A stretch of DNA of 51,925 bases from Virgibacillus sp. AGTR (GCF_016919725.2 NZ_JAJERH010000026.1:1-51925), one strand, 5' to 3'; numbered from the stretch's first letter, positions 26,905 to 39,194 are shown. Made by a program: numbers and translations. The notes: generated from the sequence alone by a model not told the origin.

Positions 26905-27894
26905 ATGGAAACATGGTCTGAGGTTGCAGAAGTACAACCGTTGGCAAGTAAAATAATAACAAACAGTATGAAAAAAGACCGCATTTCTCATGCGTATTTA
27001 CTTCAAGGAGAAAGAGGGACCGGCAAAGAAGCAATCGCTTTATTAATTGCCAAAGGCATATTTTGTGAAACTAATGCTGTAAATGAACCTTGTCAAACGT
27101 GTAATGCTTGTAAACGTATTACCTCAGGGAATCACCCAGATGTTCATTGGATTGAACCAGATGGACAATCAATTAAGATCGATCAAATAAGGAATTTACA
27201 AAAGGAATTTACCTATTCGGGTCTAGAATCTAATAAAAAGGTATATATCATTAAAGGTGCAGATACGCTAACAGTAAATGCTGCTAATCGTATTCTTAAA
27301 TTTTTGGAAGAGCCTAGTAAGCGAACAACTGCTATTATGCTAACAGATAACAGTCAAGCTATCTTGCCGACTATTCGTTCAAGATGTCAGGTTATTGACT
27401 TAAGGCCTCTTCATCCAACGATGTTGCAAAAACAACTCATTGAAGAAGGAATGCATGAGAGAAATGCTGTTTTAATGAGTACTCTAACGAATCGTATAGA
27501 TGATGCTTTTACTAGAATTAACGATGAGTGGTTTGCCTCTGCAAGAAAGATAGTGGTACAATTAATAGAAGTACTTTCGACCAATCCAGAAGATATATTC
27601 TTATTTATTCATCAGCATTGGGTGACTCATTTCAAAGATAGAAATGAGCAAGAAGAAGGATTGGATCTCTTGCTTATCGCAATGAAAGATATTCTTTATT
27701 ACCATATAGAAAATGAAGCTGGGATAGTGTTTTTCGCCCCTTCTGATGAATTGCTTGAATTGGCAGCAAGGCGCTTTTCTCAGAATCAATTAGTAGCAGT
27801 CTTACAAGCTATTTTACAAGCAAAGCGAAAATTGAAGCAAAATGTCCATCCGACCTTAGTGATGGAACAGCTAACACTTCAAATACAGAGGTGA
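26905..27894 (+). CDS. holB: DNA polymerase III subunit delta'
   Basis: Clamp-loader subunit paired with DnaX and HolA. 329 residues from ATG 26905 (GAAGGGGATA upstream; the TTG at 26890 is less likely). It keeps the AAA+ fold with GERGTGKEA, a four-cysteine zinc module (CETNAVNEPCQTCNAC) and a sensor-type SRCQ. The protein resembles the DnaX N-terminus but lacks the tau extension. Confidence 0.93.
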   Translation: METWSEVAEVQPLASKIITNSMKKDRISHAYLLQGERGTGKEAIALLIAKGIFCETNAVNEPCQTCNACKRITSGNHPDVHWIEPDGQSIKIDQIRNLQKEFTYSGLESNKKVYIIKGADTLTVNAANRILKFLEEPSKRTTAIMLTDNSQAILPTIRSRCQVIDLRPLHPTMLQKQLIEEGMHERNAVLMSTLTNRIDDAFTRINDEWFASARKIVVQLIEVLSTNPEDIFLFIHQHWVTHFKDRNEQEEGLDLLLIAMKDILYYHIENEAGIVFFAPSDELLELAARRFSQNQLVAVLQAILQAKRKLKQNVHPTLVMEQLTLQIQR

Positions 27895-27900
27895 TAAGGA

Positions 27901-28725
27901 ATGATAGAGGTAATTGGTGTCCGTTTTAAAAAGGCGGGTAAAATATATTATTTTGATCCAGGGGAAGCTACCATTTCACTAGATAGTTATGTTATTGTAG
28001 AGACAATTCGTGGAATCGAATTTGGCAAGGTTGTTCTTACCAATAAAAAGGTTGACGAGGAAGATGTTGTTCTACCACTTAAGAAAGTGATTCGTATTGC
28101 AACGGATAAGGATAAGTTAACCGTTTTAGAAAATCAAGAACGCGCAGAAAAGGCCTTTCAAGCCTGCATGGATAAGATTAAAGAGCATGACTTGGATATG
28201 AATCTAGTAGAAGTGGAATATACATTTGACAGAAATAAAATAATATTTTATTTTACAGCAGACGGAAGAGTTGATTTTAGAAATTTAGTAAAAGATCTGG
28301 CTGCTATGTTTAAAACACGTATAGAACTACGTCAAATTGGGGTACGGGATGAAGCGAAGATGCTTGGCGGTATCGGACCGTGTGGTAGAATGCTTTGCTG
28401 TTCTACTTTTTTAGGAGATTTTGAACCCGTTTCAATTAAAATGGCAAAGGATCAGAATTTATCCCTAAATCCGGCAAAAATTTCAGGTCTATGTGGCAGA
28501 CTGATGTGCTGTTTAAAATACGAAAATGATGATTATGAGACAGCGAAACGGGAATTGCCGGATATTGGGAAAACGATAGAAACACCTTATGGTAAAGGCA
28601 AGGTTGTAGGGTTAAACATCTTGGAACGACTCATCCAAATCGAAATCCCTGAAAAAGAACGAGTAATCGAATATACTTTAGATGAACTAATAGATGAAGG
28701 AATTTTAGCGCAAGCCACAGAATAA
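27901..28725 (+). CDS. ricT: RicT (YaaT), PSP1-domain regulator of competence and sporulation
   Basis: Part of the RicA-RicF-RicT complex, which carries [4Fe-4S] clusters and, with RNase Y, matures polycistronic mRNAs and stimulates sporulation and biofilm formation. 274 residues with the PSP1 C-terminal domain and two cysteine clusters, GPCGRMLCC and GLCGRLMCC. It starts six bases after the holB stop, with GAGGTGATAAGG upstream. Confidence 0.94.
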   Translation: MIEVIGVRFKKAGKIYYFDPGEATISLDSYVIVETIRGIEFGKVVLTNKKVDEEDVVLPLKKVIRIATDKDKLTVLENQERAEKAFQACMDKIKEHDLDMNLVEVEYTFDRNKIIFYFTADGRVDFRNLVKDLAAMFKTRIELRQIGVRDEAKMLGGIGPCGRMLCCSTFLGDFEPVSIKMAKDQNLSLNPAKISGLCGRLMCCLKYENDDYETAKRELPDIGKTIETPYGKGKVVGLNILERLIQIEIPEKERVIEYTLDELIDEGILAQATE

Positions 28726-28738
28726 CGGGGTGAGTAGC

Positions 28739-29089
28739 GTGAAAAACAGGCAAATTTTTGATCAGGTATCAGATATGGAAAAGCAAATTGGTGAATTATA
28801 TGAGCAGTTAGGTGATCTTAAAGGCAAATTAAGTGATTTATTGGAAGAAAATCATCGACTTGCCATGGAGAACCACAATTTGCGTAATCACTTAGATCAT
28901 TCAAAAGAAGATGAAGAGGAAACATCTGACAACAAAGCAGAAGTGAATAAGAGCTTTCCTGGTGAAGGTTATGATAACCTAGCTAGATTGTATGAAGAAG
29001 GCTTTCATATTTGTAACTTGGAATTCGGTAGTCCGAGACGAAATGAAGACTGTATTTTTTGTCTGGACTTTCTGAATAAAACGAAATAA
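28739..29089 (+). CDS. yabA: Replication initiation control protein YabA
   Basis: Binds DnaA and the sliding clamp DnaN to prevent over-initiation. 116 residues: an N-terminal leucine-zipper coiled coil (about 8-50), an acidic linker, and a C-terminal zinc domain with HICN and CIFC. I chose GTG 28739, with GGGGTG six bases upstream, because the product then begins like B. subtilis YabA; GTG 28730 lies inside the ribosome site. Confidence 0.93.
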   Translation: MKNRQIFDQVSDMEKQIGELYEQLGDLKGKLSDLLEENHRLAMENHNLRNHLDHSKEDEEETSDNKAEVNKSFPGEGYDNLARLYEEGFHICNLEFGSPRRNEDCIFCLDFLNKTK

Positions 29090-29099
29090 TGCAATGTAT

Positions 29100-29130
29100 G
29101 GCTGTCTCGATTTCGGGACAGCCTTTATTA
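29100..29130 (+). terminator. Terminator after yabA
   Basis: GGCTGTC (29100-29106) pairs with GACAGCC (29117-29123), followed by TTTATTA. It lies before trmN6, so the downstream genes may rely on read-through or on another promoter. Confidence 0.7.
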
Positions 29131-29168
29131 CAGTTGACTACTTTTTGCTTACGAGAAAGGACATACAT

Positions 29169-29909
29169 ATGGTTGAATTATACGATGATGAGCGTTTAGA
29201 TTATTTACTGGCTGATAACAGCATGAAAATTATTCAAAGTCCTTCTGCATTCTCTTTCTCTTTGGATACAGTACTACTTGCAAACTTTGCTTATATTCCG
29301 AAAAAAAGAGGAGCCATACTTGATCTCTGCACAGGCAATGGTGTTATTCCATTATTACTGTCGAGAAGGAGTAAAAGTAACATAACAGGTGTGGAGATTC
29401 AAGAACGTATTTACCAGATGGCGAAAAGGAATATCGACTTGAATAACTTACGTGAGCAAATAAAGATACTGCATGGAGATTTAAAATGCATGCAACCGAT
29501 AATAGGTCAAAGTAGTTTTGATGTAGTCACCTGTAACCCACCTTATTTTCCGACCCCGTCAGCTACTGAACATAACCTAAATGAGTATTTAACAATTGCC
29601 AGACACGAAGTTTTCTGTAGTCTAGAGGACGTTGTGAAGGCATGTAAGCTGCATGTTCGTCCAGGAGGGAAGGTATCTATGGTACATCGACCAGGCAGAC
29701 TTATTGATATTATTAGCCTATTTCGTAAGTACAAGCTCGAGCCAAAGCGTATTCAATTTGTTTACCCCAAAAAAGGGAAAGAAGCAAATATGCTATTAAT
29801 TGAAGCAATTAGAGATGGGAAGCCAGATTTAAAAATCTTGCCACCTTTATATGTATACAATGAGGATGGTACGTATACAGAAGAGGCAGAGGAGATTATA
29901 TATGCCTGA
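29169..29909 (+). CDS. trmN6: tRNA1(Val) (adenine(37)-N6)-methyltransferase-like (YabB)
   Basis: SAM-dependent N6-adenine methyltransferase, 246 residues from ATG 29169 (GAGAAAGG upstream); the longer frame from 29094 runs through the terminator and is unlikely. It shows [15 protein letters not shown] for SAM binding and the catalytic CNPPYF motif of N6-adenine enzymes. The assignment as TrmN6 follows the family; the tRNA target in Bacillus is inferred. The yazA start overlaps its end by eight bases. Confidence 0.88.
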   Translation: MVELYDDERLDYLLADNSMKIIQSPSAFSFSLDTVLLANFAYIPKKRGAILDLCTGNGVIPLLLSRRSKSNITGVEIQERIYQMAKRNIDLNNLREQIKILHGDLKCMQPIIGQSSFDVVTCNPPYFPTPSATEHNLNEYLTIARHEVFCSLEDVVKACKLHVRPGGKVSMVHRPGRLIDIISLFRKYKLEPKRIQFVYPKKGKEANMLLIEAIRDGKPDLKILPPLYVYNEDGTYTEEAEEIIYA

Positions 29910-30195
29910 ACATGAACATACGGTCTATATTCTGAAATGTAAAGATAACTCATTATATACAGGTTACACAAACAATTTGGAAAACCGGCTGAAAATGCAT
30001 AATGAAGGAAAGGGTGCAAAATATACCCGTGGAAGAGGTCCGTTTCAAGTTGTTTATATCGAGCGCTTTTCCAGTAAAGAAAAAGCAATGAAGAAAGAGT
30101 ATACCATTAAACAATTAACTCGCAAGGAAAAATTACAACTTATTCGAGCAGCCTTGAAAGAAGTGATAAAATATGAACATTCAACAAAGCTTTGA
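29902..30195 (+). CDS. yazA: GIY-YIG domain protein YazA
   Basis: 97-residue UPF0213-type protein with a single GIY-YIG nuclease-like fold: [18 protein letters not shown], then [12 protein letters not shown]. Cellular role unknown. The ATG 29902 start overlaps the trmN6 stop, and its own end overlaps the rsmI start, so the three are translated in tight coupling. Confidence 0.92.
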   Translation: MPEHEHTVYILKCKDNSLYTGYTNNLENRLKMHNEGKGAKYTRGRGPFQVVYIERFSSKEKAMKKEYTIKQLTRKEKLQLIRAALKEVIKYEHSTKL

Positions 30196-31045
30196 TAACG
30201 AAAAAAAAGGGAAATTATACATTGTTCCGACCCCTATTGGTAACTTAGAGGATATTACGTTCCGTGCATTAAATATACTGCGCTCAGTGTCAATTATCGC
30301 AGCAGAGGATACACGAAATTCTAAAAAACTATTGAACCATTTTGACATCTCAACACCGTTAATTAGTTATCATGAGCACAATAAGCTGGCAAGAGAGGAA
30401 CAACTGTTACGGCGATTGGAAAACGATGAATCAATTGCTATTGTAAGTGATGCAGGAATGCCTGCGATATCCGATCCTGGTCATGAGTTAATTCAAGCGG
30501 CGATTGAGCAAGAATTTTCTGTAGTAGTACTGCCTGGAGCAAATGCAGCATTATGTGCGCTGATCGGTTCTGGTTTACCAGCAAATGAATTTTATTTTTA
30601 TGGTTTCTTACCCCGTAAAAAGAAAGACAAGGAGGCAGAACTAGAGAGATTACAACGGATACAGGCCTCTTTATTATTTTATGAGTCACCTTATCGTATA
30701 AAGGAGACATTAAAGGCTGCCAAGTCTGTACTTGGTAATCGCCGTGTGGTCCTAGCACGGGAGCTATCTAAACGGTTTGAAGAATATATTCGAGGTACAC
30801 TGAATGAGGTCATCACCTATACAAAAGACATAGAGCTTAAAGGCGAATTTTGTATGGTTATTGATGGAACAGACCAGTTAATTCAAGAAACTTCATTATG
30901 GTGGGATGGCTATACTATTGTTGAACATGTAGATTACTATATAGATGAGAAAGACATGCCTAGCAAAGAAGCAATAAAGCTAGTTGCAAAAGAGCGAAAG
31001 CTTCCGAAACGTGAAGTGTATCAAGCCTATCATATCGAGGATTAA
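30173..31045 (+). CDS. rsmI: 16S rRNA (cytidine(1402)-2'-O)-methyltransferase
   Basis: Methylates the ribose of C1402 in the ribosomal decoding centre. 290 residues of the tetrapyrrole-methylase fold, with LYIVPTPIGNLEDIT at the N-terminus, the AAEDTR motif and VSDAGMPAISDPG. It starts at ATG 30173 within the end of yazA. Known as yabC in B. subtilis. Confidence 0.95.
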   Translation: MNIQQSFDNEKKGKLYIVPTPIGNLEDITFRALNILRSVSIIAAEDTRNSKKLLNHFDISTPLISYHEHNKLAREEQLLRRLENDESIAIVSDAGMPAISDPGHELIQAAIEQEFSVVVLPGANAALCALIGSGLPANEFYFYGFLPRKKKDKEAELERLQRIQASLLFYESPYRIKETLKAAKSVLGNRRVVLARELSKRFEEYIRGTLNEVITYTKDIELKGEFCMVIDGTDQLIQETSLWWDGYTIVEHVDYYIDEKDMPSKEAIKLVAKERKLPKREVYQAYHIED

Positions 31046-31056
31046 TTTGTTGCTAT

Positions 31057-31098
31057 AAAAAAAGGTCTAACGTGTAGAACAGGCGTCAGACCTTTTTG
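31057..31098. terminator. Bidirectional terminator between rsmI and abrB
   Basis: AAAAAGGTCT-AACG and CGT-CAGACCTTTTT pair with one mismatch. A-rich and T-rich flanks allow use from both sides of this convergent pair. Confidence 0.8.
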
Positions 31099-31112
31099 AG
31101 ACAATAATCTTA

Positions 31113-31391
31113 CTATTTATTAAATCTTGCTTCTATCTCTTTAACCAGCTCTTGTGCACCTTCTGGGCTGAGGACAAGTTTGCCGTTTGCTAAAGAGAGA
31201 TTATCATCGGAAACCTCTCCAGTAAGATGACAAGTCATGTTTGGTTTGTACTTCTTAAGGATAATTTTGTCATTTTCCACGTAGATTTCCATCGCATCTT
31301 TTTCCTGAATTTCAAGCGTACGACGAAGTTCCATTGGGATGACAACACGGCCAAGCTCATCCACTTTACGTACAATTCCGGTAGATTTCAA
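31113..31391 (-). CDS. abrB: Transition state regulator AbrB
   Basis: Global repressor of post-exponential genes, a tetrameric swapped-hairpin DNA-binding protein. 92 residues almost collinear with B. subtilis AbrB, with STGIVRKVDELGRVVIPMELRRTL at the start of the binding domain and the C-terminal multimerisation region. Translation starts at TTG 31391 behind AGGGGGAAAG. The promoter and two Spo0A boxes lie upstream in the B. subtilis arrangement, so repression by Spo0A~P is expected. Confidence 0.96.
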   Translation of the reverse strand: MKSTGIVRKVDELGRVVIPMELRRTLEIQEKDAMEIYVENDKIILKKYKPNMTCHLTGEVSDDNLSLANGKLVLSPEGAQELVKEIEARFNK

Positions 31392-31473
31392 TTTCTTTCC
31401 CCCTAAGGTTAGAAAAACGAGCCAATTGTCAGCAAGGGCTTTCGTTCTTCCTTAAAATTTGTAAAGCAAAAAA

Positions 31474-31490
31474 ATCGTCATATTTCGACA
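31474..31490 (-). promoter_or_regulatory. Tandem Spo0A boxes at abrB
   Basis: On the minus strand TGTCGAA (31490-31484) and TGACGAT (31480-31474) are three bases apart. They lie downstream of the -10 box, as in B. subtilis abrB, where Spo0A~P represses from this position. Confidence 0.8.
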
Positions 31491-31504
31491 TCACTCTATG
31501 CAAT

Positions 31505-31533
31505 AGAATACCAGTGTTTCTTTTTTCTGTCAA
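31505..31533 (-). promoter_or_regulatory. Sigma-A promoter of abrB
   Basis: On the minus strand TTGACA (31533-31528) and TATTCT (31510-31505) are separated by 17 bases. The transcript has a leader of about 110 bases. Confidence 0.8.
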
Positions 31534-31725
31534 TAAATATTTACCTGAAAATTTAATAATTTGAAATACCTGTATAAATACTATTATATCAGGTTTTGTC
31601 TTTTACTTAATTGGTTAAAATAAGGTATAAATCTGAAAAAAGCAAATAAACAATCTAATATTTTTCGACAAAATTCGATGTTTTTCTATGTTTCTCTTAC
31701 AAGACATGATGACATTGCACTCTAT

Positions 31726-31754
31726 TTGGCAAAATAACGGATAAAAGCTACAAT
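31726..31754 (+). promoter_or_regulatory. Sigma-A promoter of metG
   Basis: TTGGCA (31726-31731) and TACAAT (31749-31754) with a 17-base spacer, about 50 bases before the start codon. The short leader excludes a T-box. The remainder of the 31392-31803 gap, apart from the abrB signals, shows nothing recognised. Confidence 0.75.
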
Positions 31755-31791
31755 AGTATATAGTTTTAATAAAGGATGCTGGTGGATTTAG

Positions 31792-33762
<1,971 letters not shown>

Positions 33763-33859
33763 AAATAGGAAAACGGGCTGCTTGTAAGGTTCGTCAATTT
33801 TTAAATTTTTAAAGTACATGACTCTAGTTGAAATGGGGTTCGTATGAAAGGCATTAGCT

Positions 33860-33925
33860 ATGAGTAAATTTGTTCATGACATGTTGAACCTTGTAGGGAA
33901 AGTGAAGTATATTCGGTTTGAATAA
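33860..33925 (+). CDS. Possible 21-residue small protein
   Basis: ATG 33860 has GAAAGG eight bases upstream. The frame (MSKFVHDML, then NLVGKVKYIRFE) ends at TAA 33925, and a terminator stem starts five bases later. The product is basic and amphipathic. I know no homologue and the ORF may be chance. Confidence 0.25.
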   Translation: MSKFVHDMLNLVGKVKYIRFE

Positions 33926-33929
33926 GTAG

Positions 33930-33956
33930 GGAGCTGGCTTTTGGGACAGCTCCTTT
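33930..33956 (+). terminator. Terminator downstream of metG
   Basis: GGAGCTG (33930-33936) and CAGCTCC (33947-33953), followed by TTT. Confidence 0.6.
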
Positions 33957-34092
33957 CTAAGCATAAGGAAGTTTTATTTTGTCATATAGTAAAGTAATTT
34001 TATTTGCTTCGGTCTGTCCAAGCTTATTTGAAGATAAACAGGTGAAATATATGACATAGCGTTTGAGCTTTGTGTTTAAGGAGTGAAGTGGT

Positions 34093-34863
34093 TTGTTATT
34101 TGATACACATGTTCATTTAAATGCGAGGGATTTCTTTGAAGATCGCGATGAAACAATTCAGCGTGCTTTTGATACCGGCGTAAACTATATGGTGGTAGTC
34201 GGTTTTGATCGGGAAACGATCCCGTTAGCTATCGAAATTGCAGAACAATATGAAACCATTTATGCGGCTGTAGGCTGGCACCCGGTGGATGCTATAGATA
34301 TGACGGATGAAGAATTAAACTGGATTGAGGAATTTTCTGCTCATCCAAAGGTTGTAGCTATCGGAGAGATGGGATTAGACTATCATTGGGACAAGTCACC
34401 GAAGGATGTACAAAAAGACGTTTTTCGTAAACAAATACGGTTGGCGAAGAAATTAAATATGCCAATCATTATTCATAATCGTGAGGCGACCGAAGATGTT
34501 ATTGAAATTCTTCAAGAAGAAGGTGCAGCATCTATTGGCGGTATTATGCATTGCTATAATGATTCAGCAAAATATGTACAAGCCTGTCTGGATATGAACT
34601 TTTACATCTCTCTTGGAGGTCCAGTAACATTCAAAAATGCAGTAGAGCCAAAGGAAGTAGCGGTACAGGTGCCATTAGACCGACTGTTGGTTGAAACGGA
34701 TGCACCTTTTTTAGCTCCACATCCAAATAGAGGTAAAAGAAATGAGCCTTCCTATGTTAAATTAGTAGCAGAAAAAATAGCTGAGCTGCGAGGTTTAACC
34801 TTGGAAGAAATTAGTGAAAACACGACAAAAAACGCTATTTCTCTCTTCGGGATAAAATTATGA
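34093..34863 (+). CDS. tatD: TatD-family metal-dependent hydrolase (YabD)
   Basis: TIM-barrel metal-dependent DNase/hydrolase, 256 residues. It begins at TTG 34093 behind AAGGAGTG. Metal ligands are seen in DTHVHLN, the Glu of GEMGLDYHW, His in IIHNREA and MHCYN, and Asp in LVETDAPFLAP. Cytosolic; a role in DNA processing is suggested for the family. A terminator follows. Confidence 0.93.
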   Translation: MLFDTHVHLNARDFFEDRDETIQRAFDTGVNYMVVVGFDRETIPLAIEIAEQYETIYAAVGWHPVDAIDMTDEELNWIEEFSAHPKVVAIGEMGLDYHWDKSPKDVQKDVFRKQIRLAKKLNMPIIIHNREATEDVIEILQEEGAASIGGIMHCYNDSAKYVQACLDMNFYISLGGPVTFKNAVEPKEVAVQVPLDRLLVETDAPFLAPHPNRGKRNEPSYVKLVAEKIAELRGLTLEEISENTTKNAISLFGIKL

Positions 34864-34916
34864 CGGTTGTAAAATAAGAAAAATATTTTGTTAAAAAATA
34901 GGAAAAAAACGGTATA

Positions 34917-34951
34917 AAAAAAAGGTTAGCATTTAAGCTAACCTTTTTTTT
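34917..34951 (+). terminator. Terminator after tatD
   Basis: AAAGGTTAGC and GCTAACCTTT with a 6-base loop and a long T run. Confidence 0.88.
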
Positions 34952-35037
34952 ATTGATAATTAAAAGATGGCGAAAAACCAGTTGTACCAATGCTTTCATT
35001 GTACTTATTAAAGAGTAATCCGCTCCTCAAATTAATG

Positions 35038-35054
35038 TGTAATCTAATTGTAAC
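35038..35054 (+). promoter_or_regulatory. WalR box upstream of yabE
   Basis: TGTAAT-CTAAT-TGTAAC is an exact match to the WalR consensus TGTWAH-N5-TGTWAH. It ends about 21 bases before the -35 box, a suitable place for activation. Confidence 0.65.
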
Positions 35055-35075
35055 TTAATCGTAATCGGATATACT

Positions 35076-35104
35076 TTGACTTTGCATATAACTGTTAATA
35101 TAAT
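35076..35104 (+). promoter_or_regulatory. Sigma-A promoter of yabE
   Basis: TTGACT (35076-35081) and TATAAT (35099-35104), 17-base spacer. Confidence 0.85.
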
Positions 35105-35131
35105 CAAAATGCATTAAGAGGAGGCAGAAGC

Positions 35132-36367
35132 ATGCGAATGATTTCAAAGCTAATGCCGGCGTCGACAATGAAGCTGGTTATTTCAGGTATTGGTGTTTTG
35201 GCACTTGTTGTATTTTCCGGATTAGTACTATTTGATGCTACGAAGGCAGAAGTAGTCATAACTGAAGACGGTAAAGAACAAACAGTGAAAACGCATAAAA
35301 ATACCGTTGAAGAACTGCTTGCAGAAGTAGGAATTACCGTCGGGGAGCATGATCATTTGTCACACAGTAAAGATGCTTCTATTGAAAACGGTATGGAAAT
35401 TGAGTACAACAAAGCCAAGCAGGTTTTTGTAACTATCGATGGAGAAAAGCAGGAATTCTATACAACTGCAGACACAATAGATGAATTTTTACAAGAAAAG
35501 AATCTCTCATTTCAACAGCATGATGATATCTCACATAATCAAGGGGATACCATTGAAGATGGACTACATATTCAAGTAAAACAGGCATACCAGATTACCA
35601 TTAACGATGGAAACAACCAAACAAAATCAAAACCGACCACAGGTGGAACAGTAAAAGATATCTTAGCTCAATCAGACATTTCATTTGATCCGGAAGGCTT
35701 GGATAGAATTAAGCCAGCATTGGATGAAAAGGTGAAAAAAGATACGAATATTACGATTGTTCGCGTTAAAAAGGTTAAGGATGAAGTTACAGAAGCGGTT
35801 GCCTTCGAGACAGAGAAAAGAAAAGATAGCAGTCTTCCAAAGGGAGAAGAAAGGGTTCTTTCGGAAGGGAAAGACGGTAAGCTGAAAAAAGTCTATGAGA
35901 TTGTCAAAGAAAACGGAAAAGAAGTTAGCCGCGAGCTTCTAAGCAAGGATGTTGTTGAAAAAAGTGAGAATCGAGTTATAGCTGTAGGTACGAAACAGGA
36001 AAATAAGCTTGTGACCTTATCGAGCAAGAAGTCACATTCGAGCTCAAAGAAAAAATCAAGTTCTAAGCCTTCTGGCGGAAAAGTGTTTACAATGAGTGCA
36101 AGTGCGTATACAGCTAGTTGTAACGGCTGTTCTGGTTATACATCTACGGGTATCAATTTAAATGCAAATCCGAATAAAAAAGTAATAGCTGTCGATCCAA
36201 GTGTTATCCCATTAGGTTCAAAAGTTTGGGTAGAAGGTTATGGAGAAGCAATAGCTGCTGATACTGGCGGTCATATTGTTGGAAATCGCATCGATGTTCA
36301 TGTTCCTTCGAAGCAGGCAGCGTATAATTGGGGAAGGAAAACAGTAACAGTAAAGGTTATTAATTAA
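35132..36367 (+). CDS. yabE: Cell wall hydrolase YabE (DUF348-G5-3D, Rpf-like)
   Basis: Secreted or membrane-anchored peptidoglycan-active protein related to stationary-phase survival/resuscitation factors. 411 residues: an N-terminal membrane/signal segment (about 14-35), three DUF348 repeats (about 38-190), a G5 domain (about 205-280), a Ser/Lys-rich linker, and a C-terminal 3D domain with the three conserved aspartates (AVDPSVIPLG, AADTGG, IDVHV), a lytic-transglycosylase-like fold. AAGAGGAGG precedes ATG 35132. A WalR box and a sigma-A promoter precede it, pointing to control by the cell-wall stress system. Confidence 0.93.
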   Translation: MRMISKLMPASTMKLVISGIGVLALVVFSGLVLFDATKAEVVITEDGKEQTVKTHKNTVEELLAEVGITVGEHDHLSHSKDASIENGMEIEYNKAKQVFVTIDGEKQEFYTTADTIDEFLQEKNLSFQQHDDISHNQGDTIEDGLHIQVKQAYQITINDGNNQTKSKPTTGGTVKDILAQSDISFDPEGLDRIKPALDEKVKKDTNITIVRVKKVKDEVTEAVAFETEKRKDSSLPKGEERVLSEGKDGKLKKVYEIVKENGKEVSRELLSKDVVEKSENRVIAVGTKQENKLVTLSSKKSHSSSKKKSSSKPSGGKVFTMSASAYTASCNGCSGYTSTGINLNANPNKKVIAVDPSVIPLGSKVWVEGYGEAIAADTGGHIVGNRIDVHVPSKQAAYNWGRKTVTVKVIN

Positions 36368-36372
36368 TATTT

Positions 36373-36411
36373 ATGCTCTTACCATGATATAGTGGTAAGA
36401 GCATTATTTAT
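36373..36411 (+). terminator. Terminator after yabE
   Basis: A perfect 12-bp stem, ATGCTCTTACCA/TGGTAAGAGCAT, with an 8-base loop followed by TATTTATT. Confidence 0.85.
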
Positions 36412-36436
36412 TATGGGTATAGAAAGAGGAACAAAT

Positions 36437-37886
<1,450 letters not shown>

Positions 37887-38115
37887 TGTGCTTATGAAGA
37901 GTGAATTAGGTATAGAACATAAACGCTAACCGTTAAGAGACGGAAAAAATGGTAAATGAATGGTTCTATATAAAAAATGCTGGGATGAGTGGTGTCTCTG
38001 CGAGAGACTACTTCATTTTCTGCGACGGTTATTACGAAGCATTATCTCTAGGCAGCATTTATGTAATTCTGCCTATATGAGGTTAAATTGAAACGCAACA
38101 AACGTTTTGACCCAC

Positions 38116-38176
38116 AAAAGCTGAACGGATTCGAATGCGAGCTGAAACGCTTCGAATAATCGTTCAGCTTTTTTCT
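38116..38176 (+). terminator. Terminator after ksgA
   Basis: AAAAGCTGAACG (38116-38127) pairs perfectly with CGTTCAGCTTTT (38161-38172); inner TTCGAA copies add pairing. A T run follows. Confidence 0.85.
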
Positions 38177-38260
38177 ATAAGTAACTTACTTTATGTTTTA
38201 TTCTCATTTTGCTGTCCAAGGTAGTTAAAAGTAATTATATAGGTGATCTGTAATAAACGC

Positions 38261-38288
38261 ACAGATTTTATGATGGACTCATACGCTA
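38261..38288 (+). promoter_or_regulatory. Sigma-K promoter of yabG
   Basis: AC (38261-38262), 17 bases, then CATACGCTA (38280-38288), matching the sigma-K form AC-N16/17-CATANNNTA. yabG is sigma-K dependent in B. subtilis. Confidence 0.75.
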
Positions 38289-38324
38289 TATCAGAATGTT
38301 TTGGAAGGCTGTGAGGTGTCAGTT

Positions 38325-39194
38325 ATGAACTATTCGAAGGGTGATCTGGTTACAAGAAAATCTTACAATCATGATTTGTTGTTTCGGGTTGCTAGTGTGA
38401 AAAAAAATAGTGCTGATTTATATGGTGAAGATATCCGCCTGAAAGCAGATGCGCCTATATCTGATTTAAAGAAGATACAAGAAAGAGAATTAGAGAAGCG
38501 TAGACAAAAAGGAAAGGAAAAAGAGGAATTTTCCTTCCGTTTATTTCGGCAGGACTATCAATTGATGAAAGAGAAACGTGAATATCACGCAACCGAAGGC
38601 TATCAGCATGAACCGATTTTTTTTCAATTACCAGCCAAAGTTCTGCATCTAGACGGCGATCAAATGTATTTAAAGAAATGCATTGAATTATATCAACGAA
38701 TCGGATTACAAGTACATGGAGTGCATTTACATGAAAGGGAAATGCCGATACAAATAGGTGAATTGGTGGAGAAGATACAGCCTGACATTATCGTCATTAC
38801 AGGACATGATGCGTTTTCTAAGAACAAGGGCAGAAAAAATGACATACGTGCATATAGACATTCTAAGTTTTTTGTGGAAACAGTACGAGAAGCACGAAAG
38901 ATTAACCCTAATGTGGATCAGCTAGTTATCTTTGCAGGTGCTTGCCAATCACATTTTGAATCACTAATTCGAGCAGGTGCTAATTTCGCAAGTTCTCCGC
39001 TACGAATTAATATACATGCGTTAGATCCTGTTTATATTGCAGCAAAGATTGCTTATACACCATTCATGGAAAAGGTTAGTGTATGGGAAGCACTAAGAAA
39101 TACACTTACAGGTGATAAAGGAATGGGTGGGATAGAAACGAGAGGATTATTAAGAACAGGGTTACCCTATTTAGAAGATGAATCAAACGAATGA
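38325..39194 (+). CDS. yabG: Sporulation-specific coat protease YabG
   Basis: Mother-cell protease that trims spore coat proteins and prepares them for cross-linking. 289 residues, aligned along its whole length with B. subtilis YabG. The blocks VLHLDGDQMYLKKC, VITGHDAFSKN and IFAGACQSHFESLIRAGANFASSP are conserved and hold the likely catalytic His and Cys. I chose ATG 38325 (GAGGTG seven bases upstream) over TTG 38301. A sigma-K promoter lies upstream. Confidence 0.95.
   Translation: MNYSKGDLVTRKSYNHDLLFRVASVKKNSADLYGEDIRLKADAPISDLKKIQERELEKRRQKGKEKEEFSFRLFRQDYQLMKEKREYHATEGYQHEPIFFQLPAKVLHLDGDQMYLKKCIELYQRIGLQVHGVHLHEREMPIQIGELVEKIQPDIIVITGHDAFSKNKGRKNDIRAYRHSKFFVETVREARKINPNVDQLVIFAGACQSHFESLIRAGANFASSPLRINIHALDPVYIAAKIAYTPFMEKVSVWEALRNTLTGDKGMGGIETRGLLRTGLPYLEDESNE

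Larger units (their letters stand above)
33763..34092. other. Intergenic region between metG and tatD
   Basis: 330 bases. It holds a possible 21-codon ORF and a terminator, both listed, and otherwise AT-rich sequence without a recognised signal. Confidence 0.5.
37887..38324. other. Intergenic region between ksgA and yabG
   Basis: 438 bases. It contains a dyad AAATGCTG (37975-37982)/CAGCATTT (38053-38060) enclosing the smaller hairpin GTCTCT/AGAGAC, the ksgA terminator and a sigma-K promoter. No gene is seen. Confidence 0.5.

Noticed and set aside
38116-38176. tRNA-like TTCGAA and stem
   Set aside because: The TTCGAA copies belong to the double stem of a terminator; no acceptor or anticodon arm is present. 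I found no tRNA gene in the window.
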